33,747 bases of DNA from Pseudomonas sp. ICMP 561 (GTDB taxonomy: Bacteria; Pseudomonadota; Gammaproteobacteria; Pseudomonadales; Pseudomonadaceae): contig NZ_LKBT01000028.1 in the NCBI RefSeq assembly GCF_002699985.1, positions 1 through 33,747 of the forward strand, in the 5' to 3' direction. Under the pieces are notes generated by a model. It saw nothing but the letters and a program-made list of their open reading frames with translations, was not told the origin of the DNA and did no database searches. Both the position numbers and the translations under genes were made by a program. Below are positions 8,105-16,091 of the stretch, in pieces; the first letter of the stretch is position 1, and each line of letters starts with the position of its first letter.

Positions 8105-8155
8105 AAAAGTATTCCATCAGATAGTTTTAGTTTGTTTGATAAGAGCCATCTTTGT

Positions 8156-8209
8156 TGGCGAGGCATAGCGTCAGGCTCACGATTTCGCGAACAAGTTCGC
8201 TCCTACCGG
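8156..8209. repeat. Single REP-like element
   Basis: TTGGCGAGGCATAGCGTC followed by TTCGCGAACAAGTTCGCTCC resembles a REP pair with a shortened left arm. The right half matches the element at 24062-24141. It lies between the ends of two convergent genes. Confidence 0.55.
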
Positions 8210-8235
8210 AGATCGCATCTACATTTCCGTCTTGG

Positions 8236-9891
8236 CTAAACCGGGATAGCGTGCTCCTCCCACTGCACATAACACACCACCACTGGCATATCGTGTTCGG
8301 CGCAGAAATCCAGCCAGCGCAGTTGGTTATCCTGCAGGCGGTCGCCGGGGCCTTTGACTTCGATCATTCGGTAACGGCGCTCGGCCGGGAAGAACTGGAT
8401 CAGGTCCGGCATGCCTGTCCGGTTGGCTTTGATATCCAGCAGCAGGCGGCGGAACCAGTGACGCAGATGCTCGACCGGTAAACAGTGCAGCGCTTGTTCA
8501 AGCAGTTCGGGCGTTAACGTGCCCCAGAAGACGAAGGGTGATTGCAGGCCGGACTTGCTGCTGTAGTGATGGCGAACAGTGTCCTGCCACGTGTCGTCGT
8601 CCAGTTGTGCCAGACAGGCATCGAACAGCGCAGCGCGACGTTGATAGAAATCAGGGCTGTGCAAATCGCTGGGGCCGCTGTGGAACGGGTGGAAGAACGC
8701 ACCTGGCAACGGCGCAAAAATCGCCGGCCAGCACAGCAAACCAAACAGTGAGTTGATCAGCGCATTCTCGACGTAGTACACCTCGCTGCCCTCTTCAGCC
8801 AGATGCAGCTGGATCATCTGTTCAACGCTCATATCCGCGCGCAGTTCAACGCTCACATCCAGCCGCTCGACTTTACGTGTCACCCGGCGGACCTTATCGA
8901 TAAGGCCAAGCTTGCGTTGCAGCCGTGGTAACACTCGACGCGAATGCTGCAATTCAGCATCGCTTTGCGGGGCGGCCTGAACCTGTTCAAGCAACGTCAG
9001 GGCAGCCTGATAATCTTCGCATCGCTCCAGCACCCGAACACGCCGGGACCTGGCACCGGGATAGTTGCTGCGCTCGTACACGCTCAATGCCAACGACCAG
9101 TCCTGCTCCCGCTCAGCCTGCTGGCCGATCTGGTACAGCGTCTTGCTACGCCGCATTTCCAGCCAGGGATTACCCGTGTCGATGGCCAGCGCCCGGGTCG
9201 CCAGCACTTCCAGCTCACCGCCCTCATCAAGCGCCTGACGGCAGGCGTGCAGCTCGAGGCAGGTATCGATGTCCGCACGGTCATTGATGGTCCGTGAGTC
9301 CAGGGAGAACTCAACCTTTTCATAGCGGTAAACGCCCAGATCAGCCAGGACGAACTCGGACCATTCCTGATAAAGATTGCCGAAATACAGCAATCGCAAA
9401 CGGTCACAGAGCGGCATGACCTTGAGGGCGAAAATCGTTTCGTCGAGCCCTGCATGCCAACTGTCCAGGGTCTGTGCAGCCTGATGAAACGGTTGCAGCA
9501 GCTCCAGTAGCTCGTGCTTTCGCTCGGTGCCGCGGATGCCATGGGCCTTGAAACAGGCAGCCAGCTCGGCCTTGCGCAACAGGATAAACAGCTGTTCAAG
9601 GTTGAGCGCCGGGCGCGGATCAACCCAGCCGTGTAACAGTAGCGGCTGCACCGCTTCCAGCGTGTCGCCCAGTTCCGGATAGCTGAGTTTGCTGGCCCGA
9701 AACAGCTCGCCCTTGCGCATGACCATACGCACCAGCAAACCCTGCGCTGCTTGCGGCAGTTGCGCAAAGCACTCGATGAATTGCTGTTCTTCGTTATCAA
9801 GCAAATCCGCGTAGCGCCGGGCAATCCAGCCCAGCACCTGGCGGAAGTTTTCAAGGTAGTAGAACGGGTTTTCCAAGGGTGACGTATTCAC
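8236..9891 (-). CDS. VRR-NUC domain nuclease, bacterial FAN1 type
   Basis: A protein of about 551 residues. The C-terminal VRR-NUC nuclease motif is complete: MPDLIQFFP supplies the Asp, YRMIEVKGPGDRLQDNQLRWL supplies the Glu-Val-Lys and the rest of the signature. The central region contains helical repeat-like segments around ALSVYERSNYPGARSRRVRVLERC, as in FAN1. FAN1 is a structure-specific 5' flap endo/exonuclease active in interstrand cross-link repair; Pseudomonas proteins of this type are full-length FAN1 relatives. The start is uncertain: the frame is open to a TTG at 9927, but the GTG at 9891 (reading NTSPLENPFYYLENF) fits the family start best. It is divergent from the deoxyribosyltransferase-like gene, with about 157 bp between the starts. 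Confidence 0.85.
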   Translation of the reverse strand: MNTSPLENPFYYLENFRQVLGWIARRYADLLDNEEQQFIECFAQLPQAAQGLLVRMVMRKGELFRASKLSYPELGDTLEAVQPLLLHGWVDPRPALNLEQLFILLRKAELAACFKAHGIRGTERKHELLELLQPFHQAAQTLDSWHAGLDETIFALKVMPLCDRLRLLYFGNLYQEWSEFVLADLGVYRYEKVEFSLDSRTINDRADIDTCLELHACRQALDEGGELEVLATRALAIDTGNPWLEMRRSKTLYQIGQQAEREQDWSLALSVYERSNYPGARSRRVRVLERCEDYQAALTLLEQVQAAPQSDAELQHSRRVLPRLQRKLGLIDKVRRVTRKVERLDVSVELRADMSVEQMIQLHLAEEGSEVYYVENALINSLFGLLCWPAIFAPLPGAFFHPFHSGPSDLHSPDFYQRRAALFDACLAQLDDDTWQDTVRHHYSSKSGLQSPFVFWGTLTPELLEQALHCLPVEHLRHWFRRLLLDIKANRTGMPDLIQFFPAERRYRMIEVKGPGDRLQDNQLRWLDFCAEHDMPVVVCYVQWEEHAIPV

Positions 9892-10048
9892 GGCAACGCT
9901 ACGCAACAAGACCAGACATGTGCGCAAGGATACTGTTTATCCGTACAGATTCCAGCGTTGAATAAATCGCCTGATAAATGGTCTGCGATATCGTAATGCG
10001 TGAAGCGATAGAATCAACGCACGTTAACTGTCACGCCGGAGATCGATC

Positions 10049-10567
10049 ATGCTGATCACTACCGCCCCACGGGTTTATCTGGCCGGGTTTGATGTGTTTC
10101 GCAAAGATGCCATAGAGCACGGCCAATACCTCAAGGCCTTGTGCACCGCTCATGGCCTTGAAGGCATGTACCCTTTCGATAACGAAGTCCCCACCGGGCT
10201 CTCTGCTCAGGAAACTGCGCAACTGATCTGCTCGATGAATATCGCCATGATTCAGCGCAGCACGGCGGTGCTGGCCAACCTGAATGTGTTCCGCGGTCTT
10301 GAGCCGGATTCCGGGACGGCGTTTGAAGTCGGCATGGCCATCGCCCTGAACAAGCCGGTATGGGTTTACTTTGATCCGGTGGAATCACTTCGGGATCTGG
10401 TGCCCCACGACCTGAATGGCTACGACGAACACGGCTATCTGGTGGAGGATTTTGCGCTGCCCAGGAACCTGATGCTGGCGTGCACGTGGGCGGGTTCCAG
10501 TTCGACAGTGGAGCTGGCGGTTGAGGCGCTGTCGCTGTATCTGGCCCGACAGGTGTCAGATCTGTAG
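10049..10567 (+). CDS. Nucleoside 2-deoxyribosyltransferase-like protein
   Basis: A 172-residue protein of the nucleoside 2-deoxyribosyltransferase family. VYLAGFDVF at residues 9-17 is the nucleotide-binding start, and ANLNVFRGLEPDSGTAFEVGMAIALNKP is the family core, with Glu93 in AFEVG as the probable catalytic nucleophile. The enzymes swap or hydrolyse the base of 2'-deoxynucleosides, and close relatives remove modified nucleotides. The ATG at 10049 has a GGAG sequence (10037 region) ahead of it. The gene stands alone and is divergent from the FAN1-like repair nuclease, which makes a role in nucleotide salvage or cleanup after DNA damage conceivable but unproven. Confidence 0.85.
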   Translation: MLITTAPRVYLAGFDVFRKDAIEHGQYLKALCTAHGLEGMYPFDNEVPTGLSAQETAQLICSMNIAMIQRSTAVLANLNVFRGLEPDSGTAFEVGMAIALNKPVWVYFDPVESLRDLVPHDLNGYDEHGYLVEDFALPRNLMLACTWAGSSSTVELAVEALSLYLARQVSDL

Positions 10568-10604
10568 GTGTTCCCTGTCACCGAGCGGTCTCGCGGCAAA
10601 CAGA

Positions 10605-10718
10605 GGACACGTGGGACGCCCGGGGTGGCCGTCCACTTTATCCGGGAAGACCGCATTCCTGACGATAAAAATGCGGCGAACGTAATGGCCTCTTCCCGAA
10701 TAAAGTCGGTCCTACCGG
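10605..10718. repeat. REPIN-like inverted repeat
   Basis: CTTTATCCGGGAAGA at 10636-10650 is inverted at 10691-10705 with one mismatch, and CCGCATT at 10651-10657 is inverted at 10670-10676, giving a long imperfect hairpin. The flanks (GTGGGACGCCCGGGGTGGCC, and GTCGGTCCTACC) resemble the element at 14285-14398. Confidence 0.6.
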
Positions 10719-10782
10719 TTCTGTATGAATTCAGATAATTACAATTTGTTCGGCGAGAGCTGCCGACGTGCGCCCGGAGCTC

Positions 10783-11013
10783 TTAATTCACCGAAGAAGA
10801 ACCCACATCGCTGCTGAAAATCGGGTCAAGCTTGTCCGAGTCACTGAACTCGTCCAGGCCCAGCACATCCAGGTCGAGATAAGCTTCCGGGTCGGTATCT
10901 TCATCAGCGTCGGCGTCATTCAATGGCGACTGATCACCTCCGAACTGATGGTCGATGCGCGCAAAAAACGGCTGCTGAGCAACTTGCGTATAAAACGGTG
11001 AATGTGTCTGCAT
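10783..11013 (-). CDS. Small acidic hypothetical protein
   Basis: A 76-residue protein that I do not recognise. The N-terminal third is neutral (HSPFYTQVAQQPFFARIDHQF) and the rest is strongly acidic, with NDADADEDTDPEAYLDLD and many Asp/Ser to the end. It has no signal peptide or membrane segment. The strong ribosome-binding site CAGGAGAG just upstream of the ATG at 11013 and the biased composition argue that it is real, in preference to the open frame on the opposite strand (10768-11001), which has neither. It stands alone between a REPIN and a LysR gene. A small acidic protein could bind a partner or mimic DNA, but nothing here shows that. Confidence 0.6.
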   Translation of the reverse strand: MQTHSPFYTQVAQQPFFARIDHQFGGDQSPLNDADADEDTDPEAYLDLDVLGLDEFSDSDKLDPIFSSDVGSSSVN

Positions 11014-11109
11014 CTACTGCTCTCCTGATCATGTCCCTGTACCAGCGCTACCAACGAGCCCGCGTAAGCACAGGCTAACCCAGCCTGTAGGAAAATGGAG
11101 CTACCCGCG

Positions 11110-12012
11110 TCAGTTCCAGCTCAAAAATTCTTCGCTGCTGTCACGCAGCATCTGCACCATGGCTTGCGCCGCAGGCGACAGATAGCCGCCTTCACGGACG
11201 GTGCAGCCAATGGTGCGCTTCATCGTCGTTTCCTTCACGACCACTTCACGCAACTGTCGCATGTTGTTGCCAAATTCGAGGGTCTCCCGGGCAGTGAAAC
11301 TCAACAGGCTGGTGCGTTCGATCAAACCGGGCAATAACGGGATCGAATTGGCCTCGATCTGAACCACAGGCAACGGCAACTGCTGCGCACTGAACGCCTG
11401 ATCCAGCCATTTGCGCGATGAAACGCCGGTTGGCGGTAGCACCCAGCGATAAGCGCACAGGTCAGCCATGCTGTACCGGCTTTTGAAGATCGGATGATCC
11501 TTGCTGGCGATCACCACTGCTTCGTCCTTGAGAATCGGAAAACTCTCGAACTGCTCGTCGTCGGTGATCAGCGAGCAAATGATCATGTCCAGTTGCCCGG
11601 AACGCAGGGACTCACGTAGCAGGTCGTCCTGGCCGATGACCATCTTCAACGTCACGTCCGGCGAACGCTGCAGCAGTGCCGACGTCAATTTCGGCAGCAG
11701 GTATTCAGCCATGGTAGACGCACAACCGACACGAATATTTCCCACGGCACCGCTGGCGAAATCGCGAACCTCGCGCTGGGTCTGGGCGATGCTCTGCTGC
11801 AGAACCTTGCCCCTTGCCTGTAAAAGTTCACCCACCGGAGTCAGCTTGATCCGCCGTCCATCGCGCTGGAACAGTCTGGTGCCGAAAGACTCCTCCAGCC
11901 GCTGGATGCTTTTGGTCAGCGCAGGCTGGCTGCGATTGAGTTTTTGCGCCGCTCGACCCAGATGGCCCAACTCGGCAATCGTTTCAAAATAAGCAAGATC
12001 GCGAAGATCCAT
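11110..12012 (-). CDS. LysR-family transcriptional regulator
   Basis: A 300-residue regulator. The winged helix is at residues 1-60 (MDLRDLAYFETIAELGHLGRAA, then SQPALTKSIQRLEESFGTRLF), and the effector domain follows from GNIRVGCASTMAEYLLPKL. The inducer is not evident. It is divergent from the AbrB-family membrane protein gene, with 118 bp between the starts, the usual geometry for a LysR protein that controls its neighbour. That gap holds two weak dyads: CTATT-N4-AATAG at 12043-12056 and ATCGA-N8-TCGAT at 12062-12079. Confidence 0.92.
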   Translation of the reverse strand: MDLRDLAYFETIAELGHLGRAAQKLNRSQPALTKSIQRLEESFGTRLFQRDGRRIKLTPVGELLQARGKVLQQSIAQTQREVRDFASGAVGNIRVGCASTMAEYLLPKLTSALLQRSPDVTLKMVIGQDDLLRESLRSGQLDMIICSLITDDEQFESFPILKDEAVVIASKDHPIFKSRYSMADLCAYRWVLPPTGVSSRKWLDQAFSAQQLPLPVVQIEANSIPLLPGLIERTSLLSFTARETLEFGNNMRQLREVVVKETTMKRTIGCTVREGGYLSPAAQAMVQMLRDSSEEFLSWN

Positions 12013-12042
12013 AATTCATCAACCAAAGTTATCAATTCATGA

Positions 12043-12079
12043 CTATTAGAAAATAGACTTGATCGATTGAAGTGTCGAT
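12043..12079. promoter_or_regulatory. Candidate LysR binding region between divergent genes
   Basis: Two short dyads, CTATT-AGAA-AATAG (12043-12056) and ATCGA-N8-TCGAT (12062-12079), lie in the shared promoter gap. LysR proteins bind dyads of this size, but neither carries a clean T-N11-A pattern. Confidence 0.3.
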
Positions 12080-12130
12080 ACTCTTGTCGTACGAGCGTCC
12101 TGTCTCGCTCGCCTCGCGGAGCCCACCCCC

Positions 12131-13219
12131 TTGTCACGCGCCTCTGGCTTTTCGCTGCACACCTTGCCCAAACCCATTCAATGGGCAGCCCTGATTCTGG
12201 TCGCAGGGGCTGCCGGCCAACTCCTCAAATACTGGCAAATGCCCGCCGCATTGTTTCTCGGCCCTATGCTGACCGCCATCGGCTTTGGGGTGATGGGCGC
12301 GAATATTCGCTTGCACAAAAATCTGTTTCGCCTAAGCCAGGGCACGGTCGGCGTACTGATTGCCCACTCGATGACCATGGCGGTTCTGATAACAGCCCTG
12401 CATTCCTGGCACGTCATGCTGTTTGCCACGGCACTCACGGTCATTCTCAGCGCTGGCGTCGGTTTATGCCTGGTGCGCTACGCCGGGATCGCGGGCAGCA
12501 CCGCCGCCTGGGGCACGTCACCGGGTGCCGCATCGGCGATGGTTGCCATGTCGGAAGATTACGGCGCCGACTCGCGGGTCGTCGCCACCATGCAGTACGT
12601 GCGGGTAGTCTGCGTCGTGATGGTCGGTGCGGTGGTCAGTCGGCTGATCGGCGTGGAAGGCGGCGGCACTGAAGTCCATAGCGCAGACATCGAGCTGGAA
12701 GGCATGAACTTGCTGAACTTCGCCTTGAGTCTTGCGGTGATCGGAGTCGGCATCATCGTCGCCGGTAAAATCCCTGCGGGTGCCTTGATGGGGCCACTGC
12801 TGATCGGTGGCGCTCTGCAGTTGAGCGGTCTCCTGCAAATCACCCTGCCCTCGTGGATGCTGACGCTGGCCTATGGCGCAATGGGCAGTTACGTTGGCCT
12901 GCGCTTCGACCGCCCCACCATCAAGTACGTCTGGCGTCGCATGCCGGCAATGATTCTTGGCTCAATGCTGCTGATCGTACTCTGCGCACTGTCAGCCTGG
13001 TTGATTGCGGTCATGCTGGACAAGGATTATCTCTCGGTTTATCTGGCCACCAGCCCCGGCGGTCTGGATGCCATGGCGATCATCGCCATCGACACCCAGT
13101 CAGACGTCGGCTTTGTGCTGGCCATGCAGACCTTGCGCCTGATCGGCGTGATCCTTACGGGCGCGTTCTTCGCCCGGCAGATCATCCGGCTGACCGACAA
13201 GAGCGCGACTTCTCACTGA
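12131..13219 (+). CDS. AbrB-family inner-membrane protein (duplicated AbrB domain)
   Basis: A 362-residue, very hydrophobic protein with about ten predicted helices and an internal duplication. AWGTSPGAASAMVAMSEDYGADSRVVATMQYVRV in the first half and YLATSPGGLDAMAIIAIDTQSDVGFVLAMQTLRL in the second are the paired signature of the AbrB family, often annotated as putative ammonia monooxygenase without evidence for that activity. Its function is unknown; transport or regulation at the membrane is assumed. The start is the TTG at 12131, with GGAG at 12118-12121 at good spacing. The divergent LysR gene probably controls it. Confidence 0.85.
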   Translation: MSRASGFSLHTLPKPIQWAALILVAGAAGQLLKYWQMPAALFLGPMLTAIGFGVMGANIRLHKNLFRLSQGTVGVLIAHSMTMAVLITALHSWHVMLFATALTVILSAGVGLCLVRYAGIAGSTAAWGTSPGAASAMVAMSEDYGADSRVVATMQYVRVVCVVMVGAVVSRLIGVEGGGTEVHSADIELEGMNLLNFALSLAVIGVGIIVAGKIPAGALMGPLLIGGALQLSGLLQITLPSWMLTLAYGAMGSYVGLRFDRPTIKYVWRRMPAMILGSMLLIVLCALSAWLIAVMLDKDYLSVYLATSPGGLDAMAIIAIDTQSDVGFVLAMQTLRLIGVILTGAFFARQIIRLTDKSATSH

Positions 13220-13253
13220 GTGTCTGTAATCCATTGAATCTATCGCGCTGGTC

Positions 13254-13288
13254 CCTCTCAAACAGCTAATCACTGCGTCTTTGAGAGG
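13254..13288 (+). promoter_or_regulatory. Hairpin enclosing the exonuclease III ribosome-binding site
   Basis: CCTCTCAAA at 13254-13262 is a perfect 9-bp inverted repeat of TTTGAGAGG at 13280-13288, with a 17-nt loop. The Shine-Dalgarno bases GAGAGGA (13283-13289) lie in the 3' arm, six bases before the GTG start of the next gene, so the fold would lower translation until opened. It could also partly act as a terminator for the upstream gene, but no T-run follows. Confidence 0.5.
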
Positions 13289-13294
13289 ACCACC

Positions 13295-14083
13295 GTGAGC
13301 ACAATCAAAATCGCCACTTTCAACATCAACGGCATTCGCAGCCGCTTGCCGATCCTGCTGGACTGGTTGCGCCGCGAAAGTCCGGACGTGGTTTGCCTGC
13401 AAGAATTGAAAGCTGCCGATCTGGCCTTCCCCATCGACGAAATTCGTGACGCAGGCTACGGCGCCATCTGGCAGGGACAGCCTTCGTGGAATGGCGTGGC
13501 GATCCTGGCCAAGGGCATGGAGCCGCTGGAAATCCGCCGCGGCCTGCCCGGCTTTGAAAAGGACAGCCAGAGCCGCTACATCGAAGCGGCGGCGCATGGG
13601 GTGATCGTCGGCTGCCTGTACTTGCCCAATGGCAATCCTCAGCCGGGACCAAAATTCGATTACAAACTGGCGTGGTTCGAAAAGCTTATCGAGCATGCCG
13701 AGTCGCTTTATTCGAGTGGGCATCCGGTGGTGCTGGCAGGCGATTACAACGTCGTGCCAACGGACGAGGATATTTACAACACGCGGTCATGGCTCAAGGA
13801 TGCATTGCTGCAGCCGGAGAGTCGCGAATGCTTTCAGCGCCTGCTGGCCCAGGGCTGGACCGATGCCCTGCGTACGTGCTTTCCGGACGAGCCGATTTAT
13901 ACGTTCTGGGATTATTTTCGCAAGCACTGGGAGACCAATTCCGGACTGCGGATCGATCATCTGCTGCTTAACGCAGAAACCAGCACCCGACTGGAGCGCG
14001 CCGGTGTGGATCACTGGCCGAGGAACGAGCCGCATCCCAGCGACCATGCACCGACGTGGGTTGAGCTGGAGATGGGGGAGTGA
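13295..14083 (+). CDS. xthA: Exodeoxyribonuclease III (AP endonuclease, EEP fold)
   Basis: A 262-residue member of the exonuclease III/APE1 family, the usual length. The motifs are complete: KIATFNINGIRSR (Asn), VCLQELKA (catalytic Glu), LAGDYNVVPTDEDIYN (Asp and Asn), SGLRIDHLLLN and PSDHAPTWVEL (Asp-His pair). It cuts DNA 5' of abasic sites and degrades duplex DNA 3' to 5', in base-excision repair. The start is GTG at 13295 after GAGAGGA; the ribosome site is enclosed in a strong hairpin. It stands alone between an unrelated membrane protein and a repeat-filled gap. The gene symbol is given by family; pseudomonads carry more than one such gene. Confidence 0.92.
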   Translation: MSTIKIATFNINGIRSRLPILLDWLRRESPDVVCLQELKAADLAFPIDEIRDAGYGAIWQGQPSWNGVAILAKGMEPLEIRRGLPGFEKDSQSRYIEAAAHGVIVGCLYLPNGNPQPGPKFDYKLAWFEKLIEHAESLYSSGHPVVLAGDYNVVPTDEDIYNTRSWLKDALLQPESRECFQRLLAQGWTDALRTCFPDEPIYTFWDYFRKHWETNSGLRIDHLLLNAETSTRLERAGVDHWPRNEPHPSDHAPTWVELEMGE

Positions 14084-14131
14084 AACCCCGAACGTAATAA
14101 ATGCACGCCCTGTGAAATGCAATTCCCCTGA

Positions 14132-14242
14132 GGGAGCCGGGCTTGGTCTGGGCCGCATCCGGACGATACATGAGACGCAGCTGGAAGACATACCGCGTTA
14201 TCGTTTATCGTCCGGATGCGGCCCAGACCAAGCCCGGCTCCC
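14132..14242. repeat. Perfect 37-bp inverted repeat
   Basis: Bases 14132-14168 are the exact reverse complement of 14206-14242, with a 37-bp spacer. The arms begin GGGAGCCGGGCTTGGTCTGG. The start of the arm resembles the GTGGGAGCCGGGCTTG REP family of Pseudomonas, but the rest differs from the other elements here. Confidence 0.85.
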
Positions 14243-14284
14243 ACAAAGGGGATCTCCAGCCACCACAATTTTTCAAGCTCATGC

Positions 14285-14398
14285 AGGACTGGTGGGACCG
14301 ACCAGGGTGGCGCTCTACTTCATCCGGAAGGCAGTATTTCAGTCGATACAAAGGCTGCGGATGCGCCGGCCTCTTCGCGAATGAATTCGCTCCCACAT
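14285..14398. repeat. REPIN-like element
   Basis: GGTGGGACCGACCAGGGTGG at the left and CGCGAATGAATTCGCTCCCAC at the right flank a dyad. The order of blocks matches the element at 10605-10718. Confidence 0.5.
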
Positions 14399-14413
14399 AG
14401 ACCGCGCTATTCC

Positions 14414-14518
14414 GTAGGACCGGCCGGGCGGCGTTCCGCTTTAGCCGGGAGGACGTCAGGACATTCGCTAAATATCCTTCGGTAGTAATATCGCCCTCCC
14501 GGCTAAAGCCGGTCCTAC
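14414..14518. repeat. REPIN, GTAGGACCGGC family
   Basis: The right arm CCTCCCGGCTAAAGCCGG-TCCTAC (14495-14518) pairs with a left arm (14414-14452) that is interrupted by about a dozen extra bases between GTAGGACCGG and CTTTAGCCGGGAGG. Each arm holds its own CCGGCT-TT-AGCCGG palindrome. Confidence 0.75.
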
Positions 14519-14564
14519 TGGATTGCAGGTGAACATAGAATCTCCCACAGGTTTACGTCATTGC

Positions 14565-14654
14565 GTAGGACCGGCTTCAGCCGGGAGGACGCTGGAGCTT
14601 TTGTCAGATATCTTTCGGCAGAAATACCGCCCTCCCGGCTGAAGCCGGTCCTAC
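14565..14654. repeat. REPIN, GTAGGACCGGC family
   Basis: The 24-bp arm at 14565-14588 is the exact reverse complement of 14631-14654. It is the same family as 14414-14518 and 30197-30286. With its neighbours it fills the 675-bp gene-free stretch 14084-14758. Confidence 0.85.
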
Positions 14655-14758
14655 GGGCACGCAAGCAAACAAACAAACAATCTCCCACCGGGATCAACGC
14701 TTGCAGCCAACATATAACCCCCACAGGGAATCATTGCATTCCACAAGACCACATTGCC

Positions 14759-16003
14759 TCACCCCATCCCCGCCAACGCACTCGCCAGACTTGGCGCCAG
14801 CGGCAATACCGGCAACAACGTCGCTTGATACGCGTGATACAGATCAGGCTTGCCGCCCCAGATATCCGCGCTGGGTTGATTGAGCGAGTCAAGTTCGTGA
14901 TGCCAGCTGCCCAGTTCGTGATCGATGAACAACGTTTCGTTGAACTCCCAGAAGCATCGATACCAGTCTTCGTACTGCTTTTCATCCGTGCGCTGCAGCA
15001 ATGCGGCGGCAGCAGCGGCGGCCTCGCAATGGACCCAGTGCAGCCGATGACGAACCACCGGCTGCTTGTGCCAGTCGAGGGTGTAGACAATGCCCGGCAG
15101 GCCGTCGACATTCCAGGCATCACGGCACGCATTGGCAAACAGCTGACGTGCATCCGCCTGCAGCCACGACGGGGTCGGCAACTTCAAACGCTGACGCGAC
15201 GCCTCCAGATGCAACAACAGCCGAGCCCACTCAAAGGCGTGCCCCGGCGTGGTGCCATACGGGCGGAAGCCATCGGCGCGATTGTCGTGGTTGTACTCCG
15301 GCAGCGGCTGCCACGACAGACTGAAGTGCTCGATCACCTGATATTCATTGGCAGCCGCATGACCGTGAATCACCCGCTCGACAATCCGCAGGGCGCGATC
15401 CAGCCACTGGGCATCGCCGGTCACATCGGCCAGGGCAAGAAAAGCCTCGGTGCTGTGCATGTTGCTGTTGGCACCCCGATAGGTTTCCTCTTGTGTCCAG
15501 TCACGAGCGAAGGACTCTCGCATCGCGCCCTCCTCCTCGCTCCAGAAACGGCGCTGGATCACCTCGATAGCCTCCGACAACAACGCCTGAGCACCCGGCC
15601 GCCCCGCGACGACAGCCGAGCTGGCCGCCAATGCGACGAAGGCATGCAAGTAAGCCTGTTTGTCGGTTTTGCTGTGGTGAGTCAGGGGCGTACTGAACCA
15701 GCCGCCATGTTCCGCATCCCGCAGCGGCCCTGCCAGCGACGCAATGCCGTGGTCCACCAATGCTGCGCAGCCGGGTATGCCACGGATGTGGGCCATGGCG
15801 AAGCTGTGGGTCATGCGGGCCGTGTTCATGGTTTCGGCGTGAGCGTTTTCGGGCAGGACGCCACGCTCATCAAGATTGCCGAACCCCTGAGGCAGCCGTG
15901 AGGCCTTGGCGAAGGTCAGGAGTCGATTGCCTTCCCGGGCCAGCCACTCATGGTGACCGGGCGCACGAAGCCAACTGCTGAAAAGATTGTTCTTATTGTC
16001 CAT
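14759..16003 (-). CDS. AGE-family sugar isomerase/epimerase (YihS / mannose isomerase-like)
   Basis: A 414-residue (alpha/alpha)6-barrel protein of the N-acylglucosamine 2-epimerase family, at the expected length. NTARMTHSFAMAH near residue 60, GANSNMHSTEAFLALAD, TPGHAFEWARLLLHL and GKPDLYHAYQATLLPVLP near the C-terminus carry the conserved active-site Arg, His and Glu residues. The spacing is that of the YihS/mannose isomerase branch, which interconverts aldoses and ketoses such as mannose, fructose and glucose. It lacks an ATP or nucleotide site. It is cytoplasmic and has no sugar-gene neighbours. The ATG at 16003 is preceded by a hairpin (16013-16038) that contains its only AGAGG sequence. 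Confidence 0.85.
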   Translation of the reverse strand: MDNKNNLFSSWLRAPGHHEWLAREGNRLLTFAKASRLPQGFGNLDERGVLPENAHAETMNTARMTHSFAMAHIRGIPGCAALVDHGIASLAGPLRDAEHGGWFSTPLTHHSKTDKQAYLHAFVALAASSAVVAGRPGAQALLSEAIEVIQRRFWSEEEGAMRESFARDWTQEETYRGANSNMHSTEAFLALADVTGDAQWLDRALRIVERVIHGHAAANEYQVIEHFSLSWQPLPEYNHDNRADGFRPYGTTPGHAFEWARLLLHLEASRQRLKLPTPSWLQADARQLFANACRDAWNVDGLPGIVYTLDWHKQPVVRHRLHWVHCEAAAAAAALLQRTDEKQYEDWYRCFWEFNETLFIDHELGSWHHELDSLNQPSADIWGGKPDLYHAYQATLLPVLPLAPSLASALAGMG

Positions 16004-16012
16004 GAAGCTGTC

Positions 16013-16038
16013 TCGCCTCTGTCATTGAGCAGAGGCGA
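16013..16038 (-). promoter_or_regulatory. Hairpin between chemoreceptor and isomerase genes
   Basis: TCGCCTCTG (16013-16021) and CAGAGGCGA (16030-16038) form a perfect 9-bp stem with an 8-nt loop, 10 bases before the isomerase start. The only purine-rich ribosome site for the isomerase, AGAGG, lies in the stem but is rather far (about 12 nt) from the ATG. The stem has no T-run on either strand. Confidence 0.45.
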
Positions 16039-16091
16039 ATCATGCCCGGCAGGACCTGCAAGGAGCAAGCGCCAGGCAAGACAGCAGCGAA

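Noticed and set aside
10768..11001. Plus-strand 77-codon open frame
   Set aside because: No ribosome-binding site; the minus-strand acidic protein in the same place has a strong one.
14132..14654. Possible CRISPR array
   Set aside because: The repeats are inverted pairs of several types at irregular spacing, without direct repeats or cas genes.
14561..15901. Long open frame on the plus strand (446 codons)
   Set aside because: It lies opposite the AGE-family isomerase, whose motifs are clear; the plus-strand protein has no recognisable domain and begins inside REPIN sequence. It is an antisense shadow caused by high GC content.
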